Source: Micromonospora okii (GTDB lineage Bacteria; Actinomycetota; Actinomycetes; Mycobacteriales; Micromonosporaceae). Taken from it: a stretch of 64,000 nt of DNA. Shown here piece after piece: positions 34,755 to 43,382 of this stretch. The notes under the pieces are model-generated. The model saw only the letters and a program-made list of their open reading frames with translations. It ran no database searches and had not been told where the DNA came from. Each line of letters starts with the position of its first letter. Positions within the stretch are counted from its first letter, which is position 1. Both the position numbers and the translations under genes were made by a program. The stretch covers positions 47,092-111,091 of the forward strand of contig NZ_BBZF01000021.1 of NCBI RefSeq assembly GCF_020884795.1. Reading direction: 5' to 3'.

Positions 34755-35953
34755 AGTTCGGCATCTACCCGGGTGGGCGGGCCGGCACCGTCTGCTCGTA
34801 CCCGCCCGACCCCACCGCGATCCGCGACCTGGTCGACGACCTCGCGGGCGGTCGCCCATTCGTCATCCGCGAGTACGTGCACTTCTTCGGCGACGCCACC
34901 CCGCCGGACGTGGTCGCCTCCCTCGGGGCCGAACGCGATCTCGACCGGCTCACGATGCCCGACGAGTGGTACGTCGGGGGAGGCCGCGAGCTGGACCTCG
35001 TGGTCAGCTACCTCCCCGCCGTCGCCGACGTGCCCGGATGGCTGGCCTTCCTCGACACCGTCATCGACCGGTACGGCCACCTGACGCGGTACCTCCAGGT
35101 GACCCTGGAACCGAACTTCCCCATCCCGCTCATCGACGGCAGCTCCCCCGGCGTGCTCGACGCCCTCACCCTCGGCATCCCGCACGCCCGCGCCGCGCTC
35201 GACCGGCGGGGCCTCGGCGACGTACGGGTCGGCTTCTCCGTCGCCGAACCGGCCGAGTGGCTGGGCGGCGACGACGGCTTCTGGCGGCACCTCTCCGGCC
35301 TGCCCCACCGGGACTTCGCGGCCCACGTCGACTACGTCGGCCTGGGTCTGTATCCCGACGCCTTCTCCCCCGTCGCCCCGCGCGGCACGCCCGGCGACGC
35401 GGCGTCGCTGACCATCCACGCCCTGCGCCACCTGCGGAACCACGCGCTGCCCCGCGCCCACGTCCCGGCCGGCACCCCGATCCACGTCGTGGAGAACGGC
35501 AGCCCGAGCGGCGCGCCGCGCGACGAGCGGGCGCAGTGCGACTCCCTGACGGACATGATCGGCGCGGTCCTCGCCCACGCGGAGCCCCTGAACATCGCCC
35601 AGTACGAGCTCTTCAGCCTCCGGGACGCCGACAGCGCCTCCGCCGAGCCCACCGGGACGCTGGGAATCGTCACCGACACCTACCGGCCGAAGCCCGCCCT
35701 GGCCGTCTACCGCGACATCATCCGGGGTTGGAGTGTGCCGGACGGTGATACCCCGGGCACCGCTACGGAGGTGACTCGCGGTGGGGCGGCCGTTCCGGCT
35801 ACCCCACCGCGAGTCGTGTCCACACCCCGTCAGCGCGGACCGGTGAGGACGGAGGGCGGCTTCGGGGCGGCGACCGGCGGCAGCTGCTTGCCCGGCGCCG
35901 CGGCGGCGCGGAGCCCGGCGGGCGACGCTTCGACCGGCTCAGTGAACGGCTGA
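34751..35953 (+). CDS. Putative TIM-barrel (glycosidase-like) protein
   Basis: A 400-residue protein, unrecognised at family level. Alternating strands ending in E/D (FVIREYVHF, TRYLQVTLEPNF, VRVGFSVAEP, YVGLGLYPDAF, IHVVENGSPSG) suggest a TIM barrel like clan GH-A glycosidases, with E in LEPNF and E in VVENG as candidate catalytic residues. The last 75 residues after IIRGWSVPDGD are low complexity: the frame runs through a perfect hairpin at 35773-35815 and then 124 bp antisense into the peptidase gene. The true end may therefore be near 35740, with the tail created by loss of a stop. It is coupled to padR. Confidence 0.6.
   Translation: MKFGIYPGGRAGTVCSYPPDPTAIRDLVDDLAGGRPFVIREYVHFFGDATPPDVVASLGAERDLDRLTMPDEWYVGGGRELDLVVSYLPAVADVPGWLAFLDTVIDRYGHLTRYLQVTLEPNFPIPLIDGSSPGVLDALTLGIPHARAALDRRGLGDVRVGFSVAEPAEWLGGDDGFWRHLSGLPHRDFAAHVDYVGLGLYPDAFSPVAPRGTPGDAASLTIHALRHLRNHALPRAHVPAGTPIHVVENGSPSGAPRDERAQCDSLTDMIGAVLAHAEPLNIAQYELFSLRDADSASAEPTGTLGIVTDTYRPKPALAVYRDIIRGWSVPDGDTPGTATEVTRGGAAVPATPPRVVSTPRQRGPVRTEGGFGAATGGSCLPGAAAARSPAGDASTGSVNG
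35773..35815. terminator. 14-bp perfect hairpin between convergent genes
   Basis: GACTCGCGGTGGGG (35773-35786) pairs with CCCCACCGCGAGTC (35802-35815) around a 15-base loop. It has no clear U-run, but sits between two convergent genes and probably stops transcription from both sides. It lies inside the annotated reading frame of the upstream TIM-barrel-like gene. Confidence 0.7.
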
Positions 35954-37575
35954 CGCGCCGCGGCGCAGACCGTTCCCCGGGCCGGCAGCGCGCCGCTCAG
36001 CAGGTACCGGTCGATCGCCTCGGTGACACAGATCCCGGTGCCGTAGGAGGCGTGTCCCCAGTTGTCGCTGGACAGCAGCCGGGAGTTCGGCAGCAGCCGG
36101 CTCGCCGCGACAGCGCCGTGGTACGGGGTGGCCGGATCCCAGGTGTTGCCGACCACCAGGACCGGCGCTGCGGTCCGCCGGTTGAACGGGCCCCGGTAGG
36201 CGTCCTCGTCCCGGACCGTCCAGGTGTCGCTCGCGCAGGGCACGTCGAGCCAGCCCCAGGCCCGGCCGAAGTACGGCGCCCGGGCGTCCCGCCGGGCCGT
36301 GGCGGCCAGCCAGGAGTCGGCGTCGCGGGGGAATCTCCCGTCGGTGCAGACCACACCGTTCAGGGTCTCGAAGGTGTTGTCGTATGGGACCTCCTCGGCC
36401 GCGGCGTCGGAGCCCTTCGCCCGGGCCTGCTGCACCCGCCCGACCAGAGCCGCCTCGGCCTGTTCGGCGGCCGGTCCGCCATTGATCAGCGCCCACATCT
36501 CGGCGGCCAGCTTCGTCGTGTCCTCGCCGGCGGTCGGCTCGTAGAGCAGGTAGAGGACGGCGCCGACGAAGTCCGCGTAGGTGATCTGGATCGGCCCGTC
36601 CGGGGTGGTCACCACCAGCGGCTCGGCGCGCAGCCGATTCGCGATGGCCGCGAAGTTGGCGGCCGGATCACCGGCGGCGAAGGCGCAGTAGCGCTCGCCT
36701 GCCCGGTCGCAGCGTTGCAGGATCTCCCGGAGGGCCCGGTACGCCCCCTCCGACGAGCGCATCCGGTCATCCAGGATCCGGTTGCCGGCGGCCCCGGCAC
36801 CGATCCACGCTCGCGGGTCCACCACACCGTCGATGGCCAGCGCGCGGAACCGGTCCGGGAACATGTTCGCGTAGAACTGCCCGAGCACGGAGCCGTAGCT
36901 GAAGCCCAGGTAGGTGAGCTTCGCGTCGCCGACCGCGCGGCGCATGACGTCCATGTCCCGCGCCACCTCGGCGGTGGACATGGCACCGGCCAGCGGCTGG
37001 CCCGTGGTGGAGCAGGCGGCGCCGAACTTCTTGGCGCCGGCGGCGTACTTCGACTCCTCGGTGACGCCCCACGGGAACGGCGCCTTCATCTCGTCGAACA
37101 CGGCGCGCTGCTCCTGCACCGAGTTCCAGCATCGGATGTTGCTACTCGCACCCACGCCGCGCGGGTCGACACCGACGATGTCGAAGCGCTGCAGCAGCGC
37201 CTCGCTCAGGAACTTCGGCCCGTAGAGAGCGAACTCCGTGGACGAGACACCGGGGCCGCCCGGGTTGAGAAACAGGCTGCCGAGCCGGTTCTTCTGATCC
37301 TTCGCCTTGATCCGCAGAACGGCGAGTTCCGTCTTCGCACCCCGGGGCTGGTCGTAGTCGAGCGGCACCGCCACGGTGGCGCACTCCGCGATCTCGTAAC
37401 ACGTGGTCCAGTTGAGCTTCGGCGTCGGCACCCGGTCGACCCGGGCCCGTTCGATCTTGCTAGTCGTGGCGTCACCGGCGGCCGCCGGTGACGCTGAAGC
37501 CGGGACAGACCCGGCAGCGAGCAGAGCGAGTCCGGCGACGCCGGACACCACCGCGCGCAATCGCGGGAGGTGCAT
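35830..37575 (-). CDS. Secreted alpha/beta-hydrolase peptidase (tripeptidyl aminopeptidase-like)
   Basis: A 581-residue protein with a Sec signal peptide: basic start MHLPRLR, then VVSGVAGLALLAAG and a cleavage region SVPASASPAAA. The family is S33-like exported peptidases (SlpD/SlpE, Tap). Oxyanion segment LFLNPGGPGVSS, nucleophile Ser in GFSYGS, Asp in NTWDPATPY, His in NWGHASYG, and paired Cys residues in the C-terminal domain. It probably trims peptides outside the cell. ATG 37575 follows AAAGGG. The frame stays open upstream to 37854, but that extension lacks any secretion logic. Confidence 0.9.
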   Translation of the reverse strand: MHLPRLRAVVSGVAGLALLAAGSVPASASPAAAGDATTSKIERARVDRVPTPKLNWTTCYEIAECATVAVPLDYDQPRGAKTELAVLRIKAKDQKNRLGSLFLNPGGPGVSSTEFALYGPKFLSEALLQRFDIVGVDPRGVGASSNIRCWNSVQEQRAVFDEMKAPFPWGVTEESKYAAGAKKFGAACSTTGQPLAGAMSTAEVARDMDVMRRAVGDAKLTYLGFSYGSVLGQFYANMFPDRFRALAIDGVVDPRAWIGAGAAGNRILDDRMRSSEGAYRALREILQRCDRAGERYCAFAAGDPAANFAAIANRLRAEPLVVTTPDGPIQITYADFVGAVLYLLYEPTAGEDTTKLAAEMWALINGGPAAEQAEAALVGRVQQARAKGSDAAAEEVPYDNTFETLNGVVCTDGRFPRDADSWLAATARRDARAPYFGRAWGWLDVPCASDTWTVRDEDAYRGPFNRRTAAPVLVVGNTWDPATPYHGAVAASRLLPNSRLLSSDNWGHASYGTGICVTEAIDRYLLSGALPARGTVCAAARQPFTEPVEASPAGLRAAAAPGKQLPPVAAPKPPSVLTGPR

Positions 37576-38239
37576 ATGGAGCCCTTTCTTCAGGACGACG
37601 CATCGTAGGAGTCCGGCGCCGCGCACGAACGCCAAAGCATTGACGCCCCAGGCCGTGTCTTCAAAGGACCATGACTGTGGCGATGTACGGTGTGATCCGC
37701 CGCTAGAGCCGACCGACGCCGAGTGGGAATTGTTGTCACCGCACCGGCCGTCGGTGATCACCCGACGGCGGCGACGAGGCTGCGGTGGAAGCGCGCATGA
37801 ACCCTCCACGGCGAGACAGTGAACAAACTTAACAGATGGGAATGTTAACTGCAACGTTGCGAGAGGTCAATGCTTTCTATTCAGAGACTTTGAATGAAAG
37901 GGAGGACGCCATAAAAGGGTCGATCTATGTTGATATTGGGCTGACGGTCGCTCTCTGGGCGGCCATACGGCGTCGATCGCCACCACTTTCGTGCCGTCTG
38001 GGCCGTGCGGTTCGCGTTCGCAAGCAGAAAGAGCCGCTTTCTCCCTGTGCACCACAGAACACGACTGCGGCGCTTCGATAACCACAGCACCCCGCGTCGG
38101 CGACGTTCATCGAGCGTATGCCATGGATTTGCCTGTGCCGGGACAGTTCGCCTGGCGATGCGCGTGTCTGCCGGGTAGCGGTGCCGTTTCACTGCGGATC
38201 GTCTCGCGGTGCGCTTTGCAAGTCGGCGGTCGTGCGCCC
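37576..38239. other. AT-richer degraded intergenic region
   Basis: This stretch of about 660 bp between two genes has no convincing gene. It contains an inverted repeat TTAACA-8-TGTTAA (37829-37848), a 20-codon minus-strand reading frame (37798-37736) with a GGAGGG site before its ATG, and a short IS5-like coding remnant on the plus strand. Base composition around 37820-37960 is clearly lower in GC than the rest of the window, suggesting acquired or decaying DNA. Confidence 0.5.
37694..37744 (+). pseudogene. Possible IS5-type transposase remnant
   Basis: The frame reads D-P-P-L-E-P-T-D-A-E-W-E-L-L-S-P-H, which resembles the N-terminus of IS5/IS4-group transposases (L-T-D-x-x-W-x-L-I-x-P). 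Nothing further downstream matches a transposase, and no terminal inverted repeats are seen. At about 17 codons it could be chance. Confidence 0.3.
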
Positions 38240-39403
38240 TCAACGGGGCAGGCTGCCGTGCACCGGTGCGCCGTTGACAAGCACAGCCCGAACGGCCAGG
38301 TCGTCGTCGAGGATCACGATGTCGGCGGCCTTACCGGGAGTGAGACTGCCGGTGTGGTCGGCGATGCCCAGCAACGTTGCCGGTGTGGTGGCGGCAGCCC
38401 GTGCTGCTTCGACTACCGGGATACCGGTCACCTGGATGGCATGTCGCACGGCGGCGTCCATTGTGAGTGTGCTACCGGCAAGCGTGCCGTCGGCGAGTCG
38501 CACGCTGCCGGCGTCGGCTATCACCGGGACTGGCCCGAGTCGGTAGGTCCCGCTGCTCATTCCCGCCGCAGGAGTCGCATCGGTGATGAAGGCAATGCGA
38601 TCGGCGCCCGCAGCGGCTACGGCAACTCGGACGGCTTCGTCGTGTACGTGGATCCCATCGTTGATGATTTCACAGGTGACATTCGGGTCGGCAAGGGCGG
38701 CACCCGCGGGGCCGGGGTCTCGATGGTGGAACTGGCGCATTGCGTTGAACAGGTGTGTTGCCAGCCGGGCACCGCCCGCGAACGCGTCGCGTGCCTGCCG
38801 GTAGGTCGCCTCAGTGTGACCGACGGCGACGATCGCACCAGATCGCAGCACCTCTGCGAGCAACGCCATCCCACCGTCCAGTTCCGGTGCCATCGTTACC
38901 ACCCGAATGTGGCCACGGCCAGCGTCGAGAAGCCGTCGCAACGCTGTGATGTCGGGGGCCAGCAGGTAGTCGTTATGATGCGATCCGCGTTTGGAGGGAT
39001 TGAGGAACGGACCTTCCAAGTGAATCCCGGCGATGCCGGGTTCCTCTGCGTCGATCATCGCGGCGATGACGGACACCGCAGCGACCATACGGTCGAGGCT
39101 GTCGGTGACAAGGCTCGCGAGCGTACGAGTCGTGCCGTGTCGGCGATGGAAGCTGACCGCGGTACGAATCTCGGCAGGGTCCTGGGTGGTGACCTGCGCT
39201 CCACCACCGCCGTGCATATGCAGGTCGATGAAGCCGGGAAACAACCATCCACCACCCAGGTCCACCGTGGGCGTGCCGGCGGGCGGTTCGCCTCGTCCGG
39301 TGGCGACTATCAGTCCGTCGGCCACGGTCAGCCAGCCAGGGTCCAGGACCGTGCGCTGGGTAACCACTCTGCAGCCCGTCAAAGTCAGCACAGGTCCCAC
39401 CAT
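38240..39403 (-). CDS. nagA: N-acetylglucosamine-6-phosphate deacetylase
   Basis: A 387-residue amidohydrolase. Metal and catalytic motifs are in place: PGFIDLHMHGGGG near the start, GIHLEGPFLNPSKRGSH (Glu ligand), VGHTEAT (His), THLFNAM (His) and AFITDATPAAG (catalytic Asp). It converts GlcNAc-6-P to GlcN-6-P and acetate in amino-sugar and cell-wall recycling. The ATG at 39403 is preceded by GGAAAGG. It is divergent from the STAND gene; no other nag gene is next to it. Confidence 0.95.
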   Translation of the reverse strand: MVGPVLTLTGCRVVTQRTVLDPGWLTVADGLIVATGRGEPPAGTPTVDLGGGWLFPGFIDLHMHGGGGAQVTTQDPAEIRTAVSFHRRHGTTRTLASLVTDSLDRMVAAVSVIAAMIDAEEPGIAGIHLEGPFLNPSKRGSHHNDYLLAPDITALRRLLDAGRGHIRVVTMAPELDGGMALLAEVLRSGAIVAVGHTEATYRQARDAFAGGARLATHLFNAMRQFHHRDPGPAGAALADPNVTCEIINDGIHVHDEAVRVAVAAAGADRIAFITDATPAAGMSSGTYRLGPVPVIADAGSVRLADGTLAGSTLTMDAAVRHAIQVTGIPVVEAARAAATTPATLLGIADHTGSLTPGKAADIVILDDDLAVRAVLVNGAPVHGSLPR

Positions 39404-39448
39404 AAGCCTTTCCAGCGGGTGAGCCGCCCGCCGCGCGATCGGTGCGGG

Positions 39449-39475
39449 TGACCACTCGATCGCGTTCAGTAGGGT
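39449..39475 (+). promoter_or_regulatory. Candidate leaderless promoter of the STAND gene
   Basis: TGACCA (39449-39454) and TAGGGT (39470-39475) are 15 bp apart, and TAGGGT ends six bases before the ATG at 39482, so the transcript is probably leaderless. The flanking string CGCGTTCAGTAGGGTGCGGG has a near copy at about 32250. Confidence 0.45.
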
Positions 39476-39481
39476 GCGGGC

Positions 39482-42028
39482 ATGGGGTCGGGCCGGGGCG
39501 GTGGTTTGCGGTGGCGGCTGCTGGCCGCCGGGGTGCCGGCGGGCGTGGCCGGGGTGGCGGCCTGGGCGCTGGTCGCCGACGACAAGGCGGGGTGGACGGT
39601 CGTCGCGGGAGCGGCGGCGGCGGTCGCGGGCGGGTTCGGCCCATCGGTGTGGCAGTGGCTGACGGCTCGGCGGCAGCGGCGCGAGCGCCGGGGCCGGGAG
39701 CTGGCGGACGCTCTGGTGGCGGACCTCCCGGCCTCCGTGGCCTGGCTGCTGCATCCGCAGGCGGCGGTGGTCCGGTTCTTCGGCCGGGGCTGGGTGCTGC
39801 GGGAGTTGCAGACGTGGTGCGAGGACTCGGGCGCGTCCCCGGTGCGCCTGGTGGTGGCCGGCGGCGGGGTGGGCAAGACCCGGCTGGCCCGGCACTTCGC
39901 GACCGGCCTGTCGGGCTGGACGTGCTGGCCGGTCGCGCCGCGCGGGGAGGCGCGGGTGGCGCGACTGGTCGCCGACGGGGAAGCCCCCGCCCGGCTGCTG
40001 CTGGTGGTCGACTACGCCGAGACCCGCGATCCGGCGTCGCTGGCCGCCCTGCTCTGCGCGGCGCAGCGGGCCGAGGGGGTGCGGGTGCTGCTGCTGGCCC
40101 GCACCGCCGGGCTGTGGTGGTCCACCCTGTCGGCGGCGTACCCCGAGCAGGCGCACCTGGTGGACGCCCTGACCACACCCGCGAACGTCGTCGAGCTGTC
40201 GGCGCGGGTCGAGGAGCGGGCCCCCGCCGAGATCGTCGCGGACGCGGTGGCGCAGTTCGCCGCGCACCTGCGGTACGCGCCGCCGGTGGGGTTCACGCCG
40301 CAGGCCCACGACGCGGACACGCCGGTGCTGCGGCTGCACGCCGAGGCGCTGCTGGCGGTCCTCGGCGGCCCGCGCGGCGGGGGCCGCTACGACGTGCTGG
40401 CCGAGGTGGTCGGCCACGAGGCGCGCTACTGGCGCGGCTACGCCCGGCGCTCCGGGCTGGTCGCCGCCGACGACGCGGACGCCCGGGAGGCGGTGCTGCG
40501 TCAGGTGGTGGGCGTCGCGGCCCTCCTCGGCGCCGACGACGACGAGCAGGCGGCGGGCATCGTCCGTCGGGCCCCGCTGCTGGGCGCGGACCCGCCGACG
40601 CCGGTGGTGGACGCCTTCGTGCGGTGGCTGCGCGGGCTGTATCCGGCGGCGGGGTCGGGCGGCGCGTTGGGCACGTTGCAGCCGGATCTGCTCGCGGAGG
40701 GCCTGGCGGTGGCGGTGTTACGCGACTGCGCGCCGGCCGAGCGGGCGGCGGTCTTCTCGGGGCTGCCCAGGGCGCAGGCGGTGCGGGCGTTGACGGTGCT
40801 GGGCCGGGCGTGCGCGCACCAACCGGACGCCGACGAGATGATCGAGGCGGCGCTGGGCGCCGACCTGCCGATGATGACCGAGGCGGTGCTCCGGGTCGGC
40901 ACGCAGTTCCCGGGCAGGTTCGCCGCCCGGGTGGCGAACCTGCTCACGACGGGCCCGGTCCCGGCCGGGTGGGCGCGCGAGTGGGCGCGCCGGGTGCCCT
41001 ATCCGTCCCTGGAGCTGGGCCCGGTCGCGGTGGCGCTGACCGCCAGGGTGCTCGGCGACCTGCCGCCGGAGGCGCCCCCGCAGGAGCGGGCGAGCTGGCT
41101 CAGCCAGCAGGCGCTCCGGCTCGCGGAGGTGGGCCGGCGGGCCGAGGCGCTGGCCGCCAGCGGGGAAGCCGTCAGACTGCGCCGTGACCTGGCCGCCGCC
41201 GACCGCGCCGCCCACCTTCTCGGCCTCGCCAGGTCCGTGAACAACCACGCGGTCCGGCTCGCGGAGGCCGCCCGCCCGGCCGAGGCCCTGGCCACCAGCG
41301 CGGAGGCCGTCGGCCTCTACCAGGAGTTGGCCGCCGCCGACCGCGCCGCCCACCTGGCCGAACTCGCCTCGTCCGTGCACAACCACGCGGTCCGGCTCGC
41401 CCTGGCCGGCCGGTCGGCCGAGGCCCTGGCCACCAGCGGGGAGGTGGTCGGCCTGCGCCGCGAGCTGGCCACCGCCGACCGCGCCACCCACCTCGCCGAC
41501 CTCGCCGGGTCCGTGAACAACCACGCGCTGCGGCTGGCGGAGGCCGCCCGCCCGGCCGAGGCCCTGGCCACCAGCGCGGAAGCCGTCGACCTCTACCGCG
41601 AGCTGGCCGCCGGCAACCGCGACGCCCACCTTCCCGAACTCGCCGGGGCGGTGAGCAACCACGCGATCCGACTCGCCCAGGCCCGCTGGCCGGCCGAGGC
41701 CCTGGCCACCAGCGCGGAAGCCGTCGACCTCTACCGCGAACTGGCCGCCAGCAACCGCGAGGCCCACCTTCCCCAGCTCGCCAAGGCGCTCTGGGTCGCC
41801 GGTTTCGTGGCGCTGATCGTGGGTTACGCGAGCGACCACACGGTCGCGATGACGGCCGAGGGCCTGCGGCACCTCGAGGCGCTGGCCGCCGCCGAGCCGG
41901 CGGCGTTCGCGGAGCTGCGGGACCTGGCCGCGGAGACCCTCGCCCGGCTGCGCCGGCTGGCCGCCGAGCAGGCCGCCGCAGCGGACCCCGGCGACGCGCC
42001 ACCGAACCGGGCGGCCGACCGCGGGTGA
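39482..42028 (+). CDS. STAND-type NTPase with C-terminal TPR-like repeats
   Basis: An 848-residue protein. Two hydrophobic segments near the N-terminus (about 12-32 and 38-55) suggest membrane anchoring. The P-loop domain has Walker A GGGGVGKTRLA and Walker B LLLVVDYAE. After an alpha-helical middle (about 300-545) there are five repeats of about 46 residues, each around H-A-x-R-L-A-E-A-x-R-P-A-E-A-L-A-T-S-x-E-A-V, typical of TPR-type sensor arrays. STAND ATPases of this form are signal-responsive switches, and some defend against phage; no effector domain is recognised here. Codon 413 (40718-40720) is a rare TTA. The start is probably leaderless. Confidence 0.85.
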   Translation: MGSGRGGGLRWRLLAAGVPAGVAGVAAWALVADDKAGWTVVAGAAAAVAGGFGPSVWQWLTARRQRRERRGRELADALVADLPASVAWLLHPQAAVVRFFGRGWVLRELQTWCEDSGASPVRLVVAGGGVGKTRLARHFATGLSGWTCWPVAPRGEARVARLVADGEAPARLLLVVDYAETRDPASLAALLCAAQRAEGVRVLLLARTAGLWWSTLSAAYPEQAHLVDALTTPANVVELSARVEERAPAEIVADAVAQFAAHLRYAPPVGFTPQAHDADTPVLRLHAEALLAVLGGPRGGGRYDVLAEVVGHEARYWRGYARRSGLVAADDADAREAVLRQVVGVAALLGADDDEQAAGIVRRAPLLGADPPTPVVDAFVRWLRGLYPAAGSGGALGTLQPDLLAEGLAVAVLRDCAPAERAAVFSGLPRAQAVRALTVLGRACAHQPDADEMIEAALGADLPMMTEAVLRVGTQFPGRFAARVANLLTTGPVPAGWAREWARRVPYPSLELGPVAVALTARVLGDLPPEAPPQERASWLSQQALRLAEVGRRAEALAASGEAVRLRRDLAAADRAAHLLGLARSVNNHAVRLAEAARPAEALATSAEAVGLYQELAAADRAAHLAELASSVHNHAVRLALAGRSAEALATSGEVVGLRRELATADRATHLADLAGSVNNHALRLAEAARPAEALATSAEAVDLYRELAAGNRDAHLPELAGAVSNHAIRLAQARWPAEALATSAEAVDLYRELAASNREAHLPQLAKALWVAGFVALIVGYASDHTVAMTAEGLRHLEALAAAEPAAFAELRDLAAETLARLRRLAAEQAAAADPGDAPPNRAADRG

Positions 42029-42171
42029 CGCGATCAGCAGCCGCCCGCTGACGGAGTCGTCCGGACGTCGCCGCCGACGTACGGGACGGCATTCGCGAAT
42101 TTCTATTACCTCGGGGGATTCCCGGCCGGATCCGCCTGTCCTAACGTGTCGAGGAGACCGGAGGTGGCGGC

Positions 42172-43380
42172 GTGCGTGTGTTGTTGATGGCGTATGGGTC
42201 GCGCGGGGACGTCCAGCCGCTGGTGGCCCTCGCGGTGCAGTTACGGGCCGTCGGCGTCGAGGTGCGGGTGTGCGCGCCGCCGGAGGAGCGGTGCACCGAG
42301 CTGCTGGCCGGTGTCGGCGTGCCGGTGGTGCCCTTCGGCCCGCCGGTGCGCTCGCTGGTGGGCAAGGTCGGGCAACCGACGACGGGCCCCCAGATCGCGG
42401 CCGAGCTGGTCGCCGCGCACTTCGACACGGTCGCCGCAGCGGCCGAGGGGTGCGACGCGCTGGTGGCGGCCGGCCTGATGCCGGCCGGCGCACGCTCGGT
42501 GGCCGAGAAGCTGGGCATCCCCTACGTGTACGCCTGCTACCTCCCGCTGCGCCTGCCGTCGCGGCACTACCCGCCGCCGTGGGTGGCGGGCCTGCCGGTC
42601 CCGCCGGACACGACCGACAACCGGGCGCTCTGGGACCTGGACGCCGAGCGTATGAACGCGCTGTACGGCGAGGCGCTCAACACCCGGCGGGCGTCGATCG
42701 GCCTGCCCCCGGTGGACAACGTCCGCGACCACGCCTTCACCGACCGGCCGTGGCTGGCCTCGGACCCGGTCCTGGGGCCGTTGCGGGGCCTGTCGGATCT
42801 CGACGTCGTGCAGACCGGCGCGTGGTTCCTGCCGGACGAACGCCCGCTGCCGGCCGAGGTGCGGTCGTTCCTGGACGACGGCGCGCCCCCGGTCTACCTG
42901 GGCTTCGGCAGCATGCCCATGTACTCGAAGGACACCACCCTGCTGGCGGTCGAGGCGATCCGCGCGCAGGGGCACCGCGTGGTGGTCTCCCGGGGCTGGT
43001 CCGACCTGACCCCGATCGAGGACCGGGACGACTGCCTGGTCCTCGGCGAGGTCAACCTCGAGGCCCTGTTCGGCCGGGTGGCCGCCGTCGTCCACCAGGG
43101 CGGCGCGGGCAGCACGTTCACGGCCGCCCTGGCCGGCGCGCCCCAGGTGGTGATCCCCAACTCCCCGGACACGCAGCTCTACGCCGACCGGGTGGCCGAA
43201 CTGGGCATCGGCACCGCCGAGGAGCCCGTGCCGACCTTCGAGTCCCTGTCGGCCGCGCTCAAGACGGCCCTGGCTCCCGAGACCGGCGCACGGGCGCGCG
43301 CCGTCGCCGGCACGATCCGCACCGACGGGGCGGCGGTGGCCGCGCGGCTGCTGCGCGACATGGTGGGCACGGGAAGGTAG
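42172..43380 (+). CDS. GT1-family glycosyltransferase (natural-product type)
   Basis: A 402-residue protein of the vancomycin/macrolide glycosyltransferase type (GT-B fold). It has the N-terminal signature GSRGDVQPLVALAVQL and the C-terminal donor site VVHQGGAGSTFTAALAGAPQ followed by VIPNSPDTQLYADRV. It probably transfers a nucleotide-activated sugar to a lipophilic or peptide aglycone. GTG 42172 has GGAGG eight bases upstream. Codon 24 is a rare TTA (42241-42243). It ends two bases from the convergent P450 gene. A tailoring role in the NRPS-PKS pathway is possible, but the 10-kb distance makes it uncertain. Confidence 0.92.
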   Translation: MRVLLMAYGSRGDVQPLVALAVQLRAVGVEVRVCAPPEERCTELLAGVGVPVVPFGPPVRSLVGKVGQPTTGPQIAAELVAAHFDTVAAAAEGCDALVAAGLMPAGARSVAEKLGIPYVYACYLPLRLPSRHYPPPWVAGLPVPPDTTDNRALWDLDAERMNALYGEALNTRRASIGLPPVDNVRDHAFTDRPWLASDPVLGPLRGLSDLDVVQTGAWFLPDERPLPAEVRSFLDDGAPPVYLGFGSMPMYSKDTTLLAVEAIRAQGHRVVVSRGWSDLTPIEDRDDCLVLGEVNLEALFGRVAAVVHQGGAGSTFTAALAGAPQVVIPNSPDTQLYADRVAELGIGTAEEPVPTFESLSAALKTALAPETGARARAVAGTIRTDGAAVAARLLRDMVGTGR

Positions 43381-43382
43381 CG

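Noticed and set aside
37836..38243. Small frames on both strands in the AT-richer patch
   Set aside because: No ribosome binding sites, no recognisable motifs, and conflicting overlaps; treated as non-coding.
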